Of a DNA stretch of 5,196 nucleotides, positions 1 through 5,196 are shown piece by piece. The DNA comes from UMGS1502 sp045545435 (GTDB lineage: Bacteria > Actinomycetota > Coriobacteriia > Coriobacteriales > Eggerthellaceae): NCBI GenBank assembly GCA_045545435.1, contig JAZQAV010000093.1, positions 1 to 5,196 of the forward strand, written 5' to 3'. The notes under the pieces were generated by a model. It ran no database searches. It saw only the letters and a program-made list of their open reading frames with translations, and had not been told where the DNA came from. The position numbers and the translations under genes were made by a program. The stretch's first letter is position 1. The number at the start of each line of letters is the position of its first letter.

Positions 1-1140
1 CGCTTTCGTGCGCTTGGTGGGTTTGGAAACATGCAGCAAATCGAAAGAAGGAAGCACAAAGCCCTCATCAGCGGTGTTATTTGCATCCTTGTTGCTCTTT
101 GCGGCTTTTGCGGAAGGCGTTTGCCTGCTAGGGAGCTTAATGGTTTCTTGAGCGTGCTCGGTAGCCTCGGGGCGCTCCTGCTTGCCAAGTTTGCGCGTGA
201 GCATTTGCGTTTGCTGGGCCGCATCGGCCGAATTGGCACGGGGCGTTTGAAGGCGTGCCGTGGGCATCGGTTCTGGTTGCTCATGAGCACTGGTGCGCAC
301 AATGCGTTGCGTTGGTGCTTCTGAGGCATGCCGCGCGCGACTTCTGGATTGGCTTTCATGCATCCCGCGGTCTTCGCTGGCATACGGATCTACGCCCAGC
401 ACGCCAAGTTGCTCCTCTTCGCGCAGAGCACGCTGATGAGCACGTTCTTGAATGGCGCGAGCAAGCTTGCTTACCGAGAACCCAATAACTACCAATCCGA
501 TGGCAATAACGCCAACCCATACTACCACCGACACGGCAAGGCCCATGAGCGAGAGCCCCACATAGGCAAACCCTGCACCCAGATACCCTCCGCGCGAGGT
601 GAGCTGCTGGTGGCTAAACAGCGCGCTGGGAACCGTGGTTTCGCTTGGTCCATATGGCGTGAACAGGGCGAACAAAACCAAGATGGCCACGAATATAAGC
701 GTGAGGCCAATGGCGAATCGTGCGGGCATGCGCTCTTGTTCGAATTTTGCAACAAAGCTGATGCCGATAATCATAAGCAAGAACGGCAAAATGTATGCGC
801 CGATACCCAAGAACAGCTTCAGCGATGTGGAGACGAACGTTGAAACAACGCCGTTGGAGGGCACCAAGATAATAAGCAGAAGCGCAATTGCGGCAACCAC
901 GAATATGATGCCCGCAATGGTACGACGCCCCTCGTCACTGACGATGGGTTCACGCTGAGCAACTTGAGGGCTTCCTGAAGCCGCATGTGCTCTCCTCACC
1001 TGCTTTTCAGCGGGTGAAGCTGCTTTTGAAGATTTAGCCGCCGACGCTTTTGATCCTGCGGCTTTGCTAGAGCGCGCCTTGCTTCCGGAGCTTTTCGCCG
1101 CCGAAGCACGCGCTTGCGAGCCGGTTTGAGATCGAGCCAC
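1..1140 (-). CDS. ftsK: DNA translocase FtsK, N-terminal part (gene runs off the left edge)
   Basis: FtsK/SpoIIIE proteins anchor at the division septum through an N-terminal membrane domain and use a C-terminal hexameric RecA-like motor to pump chromosomal DNA. Translating the minus strand gives 380 uninterrupted residues up to the window edge. Residues 1-60 are a soluble tail rich in Ala, Ser and Lys. Hydrophobic segments follow at about 75-93, 107-131, 142-160 and 187-221 (the last long enough for two passes), as in the 4TM FtsK domain. Residues 222-355 form a charged, Gln/Ala-rich linker. LPSFDLL at 363-369 matches the conserved motif just before the translocase core. The Walker motifs and the gamma domain would lie beyond position 1 and cannot be judged. 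I chose the GTG at 1140 because AAAAGGAG lies 5 nt upstream; an in-frame ATG at 1215 would add 25 residues but has a poor ribosome site. The family call is firm, the start less so. Confidence 0.9.
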   Translation of the reverse strand, partial: MARSQTGSQARASAAKSSGSKARSSKAAGSKASAAKSSKAASPAEKQVRRAHAASGSPQVAQREPIVSDEGRRTIAGIIFVVAAIALLLIILVPSNGVVSTFVSTSLKLFLGIGAYILPFLLMIIGISFVAKFEQERMPARFAIGLTLIFVAILVLFALFTPYGPSETTVPSALFSHQQLTSRGGYLGAGFAYVGLSLMGLAVSVVVWVGVIAIGLVVIGFSVSKLARAIQERAHQRALREEEQLGVLGVDPYASEDRGMHESQSRSRARHASEAPTQRIVRTSAHEQPEPMPTARLQTPRANSADAAQQTQMLTRKLGKQERPEATEHAQETIKLPSRQTPSAKAAKSNKDANNTADEGFVLPSFDLLHVSKPTKRTKA

Positions 1141-1145
1141 CGATG

Positions 1146-1153
1146 CTCCTTTT
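1146..1153 (-). promoter_or_regulatory. Shine-Dalgarno of ftsK that decides the GTG start
   Basis: The minus strand reads AAAAGGAG, then CATCG, then GTG at 1140. This is a strong anti-16S match at 5-nt spacing. The competing ATG at 1215 has only AAGG about 13 nt upstream, and that lies inside a predicted hairpin. The site therefore supports initiation at 1140. Confidence 0.7.
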
Positions 1154-1154
1154 G

Positions 1155-1177
1155 TACTGCGTTTTACTACTGCGTTT
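1155..1177 (-). repeat. 10-bp direct repeat in the ftsK leader
   Basis: On the minus strand AAACGCAGTA occurs twice (1177-1168 and 1164-1155), separated by GTA, giving a 13-bp period. The copies are identical and end just upstream of the ftsK Shine-Dalgarno. If translation starts at 1140 the repeat is non-coding leader; if it starts at 1215 it encodes the residues around NAVVKRST. It could be a small duplication or a binding site for a regulator; the sequence alone does not decide. Confidence 0.55.
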
Positions 1178-1189
1178 AAAGTTGGTGTT

Positions 1190-1230
1190 GGCGTGCGTGC
1201 GAATGCGCTGAGCATAGGCGCACACACGCC
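1190..1230 (-). promoter_or_regulatory. 12-bp stem-loop between rnj and ftsK
   Basis: On the minus strand GGCGTGTGTGCG (1230-1219) can pair with CGCACGCACGCC (1201-1190) over all 12 positions, with one G-U wobble (1224 with 1196). The 17-nt loop contains a further 4-bp stem, ATGC (1215-1212) with GCAT (1206-1203). On the plus strand the wobble becomes a C-A mismatch, so the structure is better in the ftsK-sense RNA. It starts 12 nt after the rnj stop codon. No U-run follows it on the minus strand, so a classical intrinsic terminator is unlikely. A 5'-leader structure for ftsK or a protective 3' end for the rnj mRNA are the alternatives. Confidence 0.5.
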
Positions 1231-1234
1231 TTAT

Positions 1235-1263
1235 ATTATAGCTTAAACAGCGATTATACTCAT
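1235..1263 (-). promoter_or_regulatory. possible ftsK promoter (perfect -10, weak -35)
   Basis: A perfect TATAAT lies at 1240-1235 on the minus strand, right after the rnj stop. With a 17-bp spacer the -35 position would be ATGAGT (1263-1258), inside the last codons of rnj and only a 3/6 match to TTGACA. Transcription would begin near 1230-1228, at the base of the 12-bp hairpin. The -10 box is seen directly; promoter function is inference. Confidence 0.35.
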
Positions 1264-3126
1264 TATCGTCATAGGACGTTGACGAATGCGGTCCCATAGC
1301 AAGTTGCGCATGGCATCGCGCCCCAGCTTTTTGAGTGCCTGCTCGTTGGCATCGTTTTCGAGGCCCTTGTTCAGCGCGCTTTCAATGGCGGACCGTATTT
1401 CCTCGGTGACGGTTTCGTCGTCGCCTCCGGTTATGCCGTGGACTTCCAGGGAAACCGAACCCACGATGCGGCGGCTGGTAAACGAAATGGCCGCAGTGGC
1501 GACGGCGAATCCCTGGGCGCCCAGCGAAACGCGCTCGTCAAGAATCTCTTGCGACGTGTCGCCCACCGAAAGGCCGTCCACGTACACAACGCCGCTTTGC
1601 ACTTTGTCGCCAAGATGCGCGCCATTGTGGTCAACCACCAACGACTCACCGTTTTCCATGATGAAGATGTTTTCCGGGGCAACACCTGTTTGGGCGGCAA
1701 GGCGCGCGTGGGCCCGCAGGTGCATGGCCTCGCCGTGCACGGGCATGAAGGCTTTCGGCTGGACAATGGAGAGCACGAGCTTAAGCTCTTCTGAGCCAGC
1801 GTGCCCGGAAACATGAACCATGGCGCGCGACTTATCGTAGACATCCGCCCCTATTTTGGAGAGGAGGTTAACGATGCGCGTGACGGCCTTTTCGTTGCCG
1901 GGAACGGGCGTTGCCGAGATGATTACCGTATCGCCCTCTTCGATGGTTACCGTTTTGTGGTAGCCGCCGGCAATGCGCGAAAGAGCGCTTAAGGGCTCGC
2001 CTTGCGAACCGGTGCACATCACAACCGTTTTTTCGGGCGGCGTGCTTTTAAGCTCATAGGCGTCTATCAGGTTTTCGTCGGATATGTTCAGGTATCCGAG
2101 ATTGCGCGCGATATCGGTGTTCTGAATCATCGAGCGGCCCGTCACTACCACCTTGCGGCCATTTTCCACAGCCGCATCGCAAATTTGCTGCATGCGATGG
2201 ATGTGGCTTGAGAAGGAAGCGATCACAACGCGGCCTTTCGCCTGCGAAATGATGGTTCGAAGCGCCTTCCCCACTTCGGCCTCGGACGGGGTGAAATTAT
2301 TATTCATGGCGTTGGTGGAGTCTGACATCATCAGGTCTACGCCCAACTCGCCGTAACGCGAAAGCGCTGCGTAATCGGTGAGAACGCCGTCGATGGGAGT
2401 TTGGTCCAGTTTGAAGTCGCCGGTGTGCAGCACGTTGCCCGCAGGGCTTTGGATAAACGCGCCTACCGCTCCGGGGATGGAGTGGTTAACCGAGAAGAAT
2501 TGGATTTTAAAGCACCCAAGTTCGATGGTTTGTCCCGGTTTGATTTCGATGAGCTGAGCACCTTTGATGCGGTGCTCCTTGAATTTGCCTTCGATAAGGC
2601 CAAGCGTGAGCTTGGTACCGTAAATGGGTACCGGTACATCCAAATCCTTGTACAAGTACGGCAACGCACCGGTGTGGTCTTCGTGGCCGTGCGTAATGAA
2701 AATGCCGCGCAATTGGTGCGCATGCTCAAGGATGTACGTGTAATCGGGCAGAATCAAGTCGATTCCCGGATGATCGTCATCGGGGAACATGAGTCCGGCA
2801 TCGTCGAGCACGATATCGCCATCGCACTCGAACGCGGTCATATTCTTGCCGATGGCATCAAGACCACCGAGGGGAATTACGCGCAACTGAGATGATGGTG
2901 CTTTGTCTTTAACGGGGCGCTTGCGCGTGCGCGGCATAGCGTTTTTGGGCGCTTTCTGAGGGCCTTCCTTGCCTTCCTTGGTAAGTTTGGGGCGCACATG
3001 CTCAAGCTTCACGTATTTGAGCGATGAGGATTGATCGGTCCTCTTCTTGTCTTTCTTGCGCTCGTCGTTTTTCGAATTTGCCTTGTTGGCGCCTTTTGCG
3101 GCGCTTTTGGGGGATTTATCTTCCAT
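1243..3126 (-). CDS. rnj: Ribonuclease J with long basic N-terminal extension
   Basis: RNase J is a cytoplasmic metallo-beta-lactamase/beta-CASP nuclease with 5'-3' exonuclease and endonuclease activity, acting in mRNA decay and rRNA 5' maturation. The 627-residue product carries the zinc motif HGHEDH (146-151), H215 in NHSIPGA, HTGDFKLD (234-241), SDSTN (268-272), SFSSHIHR (304-311) of the beta-CASP part, the phosphate-pocket motif HVSGHAG (438-444) and PVHGE (462-466). A C-terminal domain (about 500-627) ends in the usual RPM plus hydrophobic tail. The catalytic core begins near LRVIPLGG (81-88). The first 80 residues are extra compared with the usual length of about 555 and contain about 25 Lys/Arg. 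Start ATG 3126 is preceded by GAAAGAGG only 3 nt upstream, a slightly short spacing. The next in-frame ATG (residue 64) has no ribosome site. It lies downstream of dapA across a structured 151-bp gap. Confidence 0.95.
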   Translation of the reverse strand: MEDKSPKSAAKGANKANSKNDERKKDKKRTDQSSSLKYVKLEHVRPKLTKEGKEGPQKAPKNAMPRTRKRPVKDKAPSSQLRVIPLGGLDAIGKNMTAFECDGDIVLDDAGLMFPDDDHPGIDLILPDYTYILEHAHQLRGIFITHGHEDHTGALPYLYKDLDVPVPIYGTKLTLGLIEGKFKEHRIKGAQLIEIKPGQTIELGCFKIQFFSVNHSIPGAVGAFIQSPAGNVLHTGDFKLDQTPIDGVLTDYAALSRYGELGVDLMMSDSTNAMNNNFTPSEAEVGKALRTIISQAKGRVVIASFSSHIHRMQQICDAAVENGRKVVVTGRSMIQNTDIARNLGYLNISDENLIDAYELKSTPPEKTVVMCTGSQGEPLSALSRIAGGYHKTVTIEEGDTVIISATPVPGNEKAVTRIVNLLSKIGADVYDKSRAMVHVSGHAGSEELKLVLSIVQPKAFMPVHGEAMHLRAHARLAAQTGVAPENIFIMENGESLVVDHNGAHLGDKVQSGVVYVDGLSVGDTSQEILDERVSLGAQGFAVATAAISFTSRRIVGSVSLEVHGITGGDDETVTEEIRSAIESALNKGLENDANEQALKKLGRDAMRNLLWDRIRQRPMTIMSIIAV

Positions 3127-3146
3127 AAGCCTCTTTCAATGACACG

Positions 3147-3182
3147 CGAAAATGAAAGCCACTTACATGGCTTTCATTTTCG
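3147..3182 (-). terminator. perfect 14-bp stem-loop between dapA and rnj, possible terminator or leader element
   Basis: The minus strand reads CGAAAATGAAAGCC (3182-3169), an 8-nt loop, then GGCTTTCATTTTCG (3160-3147). The arms are perfectly complementary. The A-tract and T-tract sit on the outer half of the stem, so the right arm carries ATTTT as in weak bidirectional intrinsic terminators, but no long U-run follows. It lies 95 nt after the dapA stop and 20 nt before the rnj start, so it could end part of the dapA transcript or act as a structured rnj leader. The structure is certain as an inverted repeat; the role is inferred. Confidence 0.5.
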
Positions 3183-3190
3183 ATCATGGT

Positions 3191-3204
3191 CTCGCTGATG
3201 CGAG
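3191..3204. repeat. small inverted repeat (CTCGC/GCGAG)
   Basis: On the plus strand CTCGC, TGAT, GCGAG form a 5-bp stem with a 4-nt loop. On its own this is short enough to be chance. It is listed because it lies in a gap where several inverted repeats follow one another between dapA and rnj. Confidence 0.3.
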
Positions 3205-3223
3205 TATGTTGGTTTGAGCGCCG

Positions 3224-3242
3224 TATAAGCGATCGCTCTATA
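3224..3242. promoter_or_regulatory. operator-like near-palindrome in the dapA-rnj gap
   Basis: The central AGCGATCGCT (3228-3237) is a perfect 10-bp palindrome. It is flanked by TATA on the left (3224-3227) and CTATA on the right (3238-3242), so the symmetry nearly continues, with one extra base on the right side. This shape fits a dimeric repressor site upstream of rnj, but no regulator is visible in the window and a chance palindrome cannot be excluded. Confidence 0.3.
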
Positions 3243-3247
3243 GTTTG

Positions 3248-3265
3248 GCATCGTCAAAGCGATGC
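3248..3265 (-). repeat. 6-bp stem-loop just after the dapA stop
   Basis: GCATCG (3248-3253) and CGATGC (3260-3265) flank a 6-nt loop, 12 nt beyond the dapA stop codon. On the minus strand it is followed by CAAACTATAG rather than a U-run, so it does not look like a standard intrinsic terminator. It may be a 3'-end structure of the dapA message. Confidence 0.35.
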
Positions 3266-3277
3266 GCACGTCCTGAG

Positions 3278-4174
3278 TTAGTCGGCCAATACGCCCACCT
3301 GACGCATGATTTGCGCCAGACGCTGCGATTGCTCGGGGGTGGCGTCAACCAGCGGAAGCCTTACGCCGCCCACAGGGAAACCGATAAGCTTGAGCGCCTC
3401 TTTGACCAGGATGGGGTTCGTGGTGTCGAACAGGCCATCCATAAGCGGCAACAGCGCTTTGTTGGCAGCTTCAGCCTCGTCCCATTTGCCCTCTGCGGCA
3501 AGGTACACAATTTCGCGCATGCGCTCAGGGGCAACGTTTCCGATGGTGGAGATAACGCCCGCGCCGCCCATCTTCATGATGTCGAGGGTAACCGAGTCGT
3601 CACCAGAGTAAACGAAGAAGTTCTCGGGAGCGCCATCGATAATCTGCTTGATTTGCTCCATGTTGCCCGAGGCTTCTTTGATGGCCACGATATTCTCAAC
3701 ATCATGCGCCAGGCGCAGGGTGGTTTCAGCGGTCATGTTGATAACGCACCTTCCCGGAATGTTGTAGAGAATAACGGGAAGGTCAACAGACTGGGCGATT
3801 GCCTTAAAGTGCTGGTAAAGGCCTTCTTGCGGCGGTTTGTTGTAATAAGGGACAACGCACATCATGCCATCGACGCCCAGTTTTTCGACGTCTTTGGCGA
3901 AGTCGATGGTGTCTTGCGTGCAGTTATCGCCAACATTGGCGATGATTTTTGCGCGGCCGTTAACGGTTTCCACAACCGTTTTGAGCACTTCGATTTTCTG
4001 GGGATAGAAAACGGTTGGGCTCTCACCGGTGGTAGCGCACACGGCTAAAGCATCATTGCCCTTGCTTACCAGGCGGTCCGCCAATTCGGCGGTGCGATTG
4101 AGGTCTAAGTTGCGCTCGTTGTCAAAGGGCGTGATCATTGCGGTGATCAGGCGTCCGAACAGCGGTTCTGTCAT
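3278..4174 (-). CDS. dapA: 4-hydroxy-tetrahydrodipicolinate synthase
   Basis: DapA condenses pyruvate with aspartate semialdehyde in the cytoplasm, the first committed step of diaminopimelate/lysine synthesis. The 298-residue product has the expected length and a single TIM-barrel domain. Visible active-site residues are T48-T49 in ATTGE, Y111 in PYYNKP, Y137 in YNIPGR with R142, and the Schiff-base lysine K166 in VAIKEASGN. YSGDDS (189-194) and GGAGVIS (203-209) are further family signatures. Aligned to the E. coli enzyme, the lysine-binding histidines 53 and 56 correspond to Y57 and K60, resembling the lysine-insensitive Corynebacterium type. I start at ATG 4174 because AAGGAG (4186-4181) lies 6 nt upstream; the longer frame from 4195 would begin upstream of that site. 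It follows dapB by 115 bp in the same direction. Confidence 0.96.
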   Translation of the reverse strand: MTEPLFGRLITAMITPFDNERNLDLNRTAELADRLVSKGNDALAVCATTGESPTVFYPQKIEVLKTVVETVNGRAKIIANVGDNCTQDTIDFAKDVEKLGVDGMMCVVPYYNKPPQEGLYQHFKAIAQSVDLPVILYNIPGRCVINMTAETTLRLAHDVENIVAIKEASGNMEQIKQIIDGAPENFFVYSGDDSVTLDIMKMGGAGVISTIGNVAPERMREIVYLAAEGKWDEAEAANKALLPLMDGLFDTTNPILVKEALKLIGFPVGGVRLPLVDATPEQSQRLAQIMRQVGVLAD

Positions 4175-4289
4175 AATATGCTCCTTCGCTTGCATACTTC
4201 GTTGATTGTGTTTGTTTAAAGCTGATAAAACGCGTTGACTCTGTTGGATATGTGTTTGGAATTATTGCACCAAATGCGAGGTCATGGGC
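4175..4289 (-). other. dapB-dapA intergenic gap
   Basis: This 115-bp stretch is AT-richer than the genes. The best promoter-like pair on the minus strand is TTGGTG and TATCCA at 17-bp spacing (4273-4268 and 4250-4245), the -10 matching only 3 of 6. I see no strong terminator hairpin after dapB, so read-through from dapB into dapA is plausible. An 8-bp palindrome AACGCGTT lies near 4229-4236. Confidence 0.3.
4181..4186 (-). promoter_or_regulatory. Shine-Dalgarno of dapA that decides the start
   Basis: AAGGAG on the minus strand lies 6 nt before ATG 4174. It is inside the 7-codon extension that a start at ATG 4195 would imply, so it supports the shorter protein. Confidence 0.8.
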
Positions 4290-5060
4290 CTATTCGTGCA
4301 TGAAGTTCTCTAAACCTACAATGAGGCCCGACTTCCCTTCCACGCTTCTGATGCCTAAAAGAACGCCGGGCATGTAGGAAGTGCGGTCCCACGAGTCGTG
4401 TTTGATAGTGAGCGTTTGTCCCATTGAGCCAAAGATTACTTCTTGCGTGGCAACGAAACCCATGGAACGAACCGAGTGAACAGGTACGCCGTCAACCAAT
4501 GCGCCGCGAGCTCCCTCGGCCCCTGCCAGTTCGGTTTCTTTGCCGGGGGCTTCGCTTGCACGACCACCGCGAGCTGCAGATATCATGCGCGCGGTGTTCA
4601 TAGCGGTGCCCGACGGAGCATCTTTTTTTCGGGCATGATGGAACTCTATGACCTCCGCTTCGGGGAAATAAGGTGCGGCAGCCTTGGCGAATTGCATCAT
4701 GAGCACGGCACCAGTGGTGAAATTGGGTGCGTAGAACAAGCAAGCATCGTTTGCGGCGTGAGCAGAAAGGCCTTCGAGGACCTCGGTTGAAAGGCCGGTC
4801 GTGCCAACAACGCAGTTAACGCCAGCGGCAAGTGCGATTTCAATGTTGTGGGCAACAACATCAGGCTGGGTGAAATCAACCAAAACGTCAAAGGAGTACT
4901 GGTCAAGGGCTTCTTCGAGCGTTGCGAGCACGGGGATATCGTTGGGCTTGCTAAACGGGTCAATCCCGCAAATCACCTCTATATCGTCAGCTGCGGTAAC
5001 AGCCTCTACCACAGTTGATCCCATGCGACCGTTGCACCCGGCAACTGCTACTTTGATCAT
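4290..5060 (-). CDS. dapB: 4-hydroxy-tetrahydrodipicolinate reductase
   Basis: DapB reduces the product of DapA to tetrahydrodipicolinate with NAD(P)H, the second step of the pathway, in the cytoplasm. The 256-residue protein opens with the Rossmann motif VAVAGCNGRMG (4-14), followed by VDFTQPD (61-67), VGTTG (85-89) and APNFTTGAVLM (111-121). The catalytic block EFHHARKKDAPSGTA (139-153) contains H141-H142 and K145, matching H159, H160 and K163 of E. coli. VHSVRSMGFVATQEVIFG (194-211) and DRTSYMPGVLLGIR (225-238) are typical of actinobacterial DapB. I chose ATG 5060 because AAGGAGG lies 4 nt upstream and the Rossmann strand begins at once; the longer frame from ATG 5117 would add 19 residues without similarity to the family. 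It is the first gene of the group seen here, and its promoter may lie at or beyond the right edge. Confidence 0.96.
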   Translation of the reverse strand: MIKVAVAGCNGRMGSTVVEAVTAADDIEVICGIDPFSKPNDIPVLATLEEALDQYSFDVLVDFTQPDVVAHNIEIALAAGVNCVVGTTGLSTEVLEGLSAHAANDACLFYAPNFTTGAVLMMQFAKAAAPYFPEAEVIEFHHARKKDAPSGTAMNTARMISAARGGRASEAPGKETELAGAEGARGALVDGVPVHSVRSMGFVATQEVIFGSMGQTLTIKHDSWDRTSYMPGVLLGIRSVEGKSGLIVGLENFMHE

Positions 5061-5064
5061 AACG

Positions 5065-5071
5065 CCTCCTT
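5065..5071 (-). promoter_or_regulatory. Shine-Dalgarno of dapB that decides the start
   Basis: AAGGAGG on the minus strand is followed by CGTT and ATG 5060. It is the strongest ribosome site in the window and lies inside the 19-codon extension that the upstream ATG 5117 would require, so it supports the shorter DapB. Confidence 0.85.
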
Positions 5072-5196
5072 GTACGTTTGATACAGCCGTTTTAGGCATA
5101 TTGGTTATGGTGCTCATGGTAGCAGCAGATTGTTTCCAATCGAGAAACTGGTATGGCGAATGGTGGAAATGACATAAGCAAAGGCTCGGATTGTAT
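5072..5196 (-). other. region upstream of dapB
   Basis: No gene can be supported here. At the very edge the minus strand reads TACAAT (5195-5190), a 5/6 match to a -10 box, but any -35 lies outside the window. A small hairpin, GATTG and CAATC around a GAAA tetraloop, occurs at 5141-5128. No lysine-riboswitch-like fold is evident in this short piece. The dapB frame stays open to the edge, so a tail of an upstream gene cannot be excluded either. Confidence 0.2.

Noticed and set aside
328..843. 171-codon open frame on the plus strand opposite ftsK
   Set aside because: The minus strand here encodes clear FtsK membrane segments; the plus frame is His/Arg/Glu-rich with no motif.
1253..1258. Second TATAAT on the minus strand
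   Set aside because: It lies within the final rnj codons and has no -35 match at a usable spacing.
1286..1816. 176-codon open frame on the plus strand opposite the rnj 3' part
   Set aside because: Ser/Arg/Met-rich shadow product without a ribosome site; the opposite strand carries the conserved PVHGE region of RNase J.
2401..2895. 164-codon open frame on the plus strand opposite rnj
   Set aside because: Antisense shadow of the RNase J catalytic core, with no family signature.
3229..3236. GCGATCGC as a HIP1-type repeat
   Set aside because: HIP1 is an abundant cyanobacterial octamer; I noticed only this copy in the window and the genes are not cyanobacterial.
3245..4048. 267-codon open frame on the plus strand opposite dapA
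   Set aside because: It is fully antisense to a well-supported dapA, has no ribosome site or recognisable motif, and long antisense frames are common opposite codon-biased genes.
4175..4195. Longer dapA start at ATG 4195
   Set aside because: The strong Shine-Dalgarno lies inside this extension and directs initiation at ATG 4174.
5061..5117. Longer dapB start at ATG 5117
   Set aside because: It would put an excellent Shine-Dalgarno inside the coding region and add 19 residues before the Rossmann motif.

Overview
The window is ordinary bacterial chromosome with a moderate, somewhat GC-rich composition (judged by eye, not counted). All four genes lie on the minus strand, so reading from right to left they run dapB, dapA, rnj (ribonuclease J), ftsK. 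The order dapA - rnj - ftsK is known from Actinobacteria, and the related order dapA - rnjB - tepA - spoIIIE is known from Bacillus. The actinobacterial type of DapB, the DapA residues and the style of the RNase J core suggest an actinobacterium, probably of the Coriobacteriia/Eggerthella group. That placement is inference from protein style, not from a search.

Layout, in transcription order. Positions 5196-5061 hold the dapB leader, with no convincing promoter. Positions 5060-4290 hold dapB, and a 115-bp gap without clear signals follows. Positions 4174-3278 hold dapA, followed by a 151-bp gap rich in inverted repeats, including a perfect 14-bp stem just upstream of rnj. Positions 3126-1243 hold rnj, with an unusually long basic N-terminal tail. 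A 102-bp gap then holds a TATAAT box, a 12-bp hairpin, a 10-bp direct repeat and a strong ribosome binding site. From 1140 to the left edge runs the N-terminal part of ftsK (membrane domain, linker and the LPSFDLL motif); the translocase motor lies outside the window.

How the genes fit together: DapA and DapB catalyse consecutive steps of the diaminopimelate/lysine pathway, which feeds peptidoglycan and protein synthesis. RNase J is a major 5'-3' exo- and endoribonuclease for mRNA decay and rRNA maturation. FtsK anchors at the division septum and pumps chromosome ends into daughter cells. They share growth and division as a theme but not a single pathway. The spacing and structured gaps suggest partial read-through with separate control of rnj and ftsK.

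Two starts were moved downstream of the longest open frame (dapB to 5060, dapA to 4174), and ftsK was placed at a GTG (1140) rather than the upstream ATG (1215), each because a good Shine-Dalgarno sequence sits in front of the chosen start. I found no mobile element, CRISPR array, tRNA, rRNA or exotic gene system. The points of interest are the RNA-structure candidates in the two gaps around rnj and the basic N-terminal tails of RNase J and FtsK.
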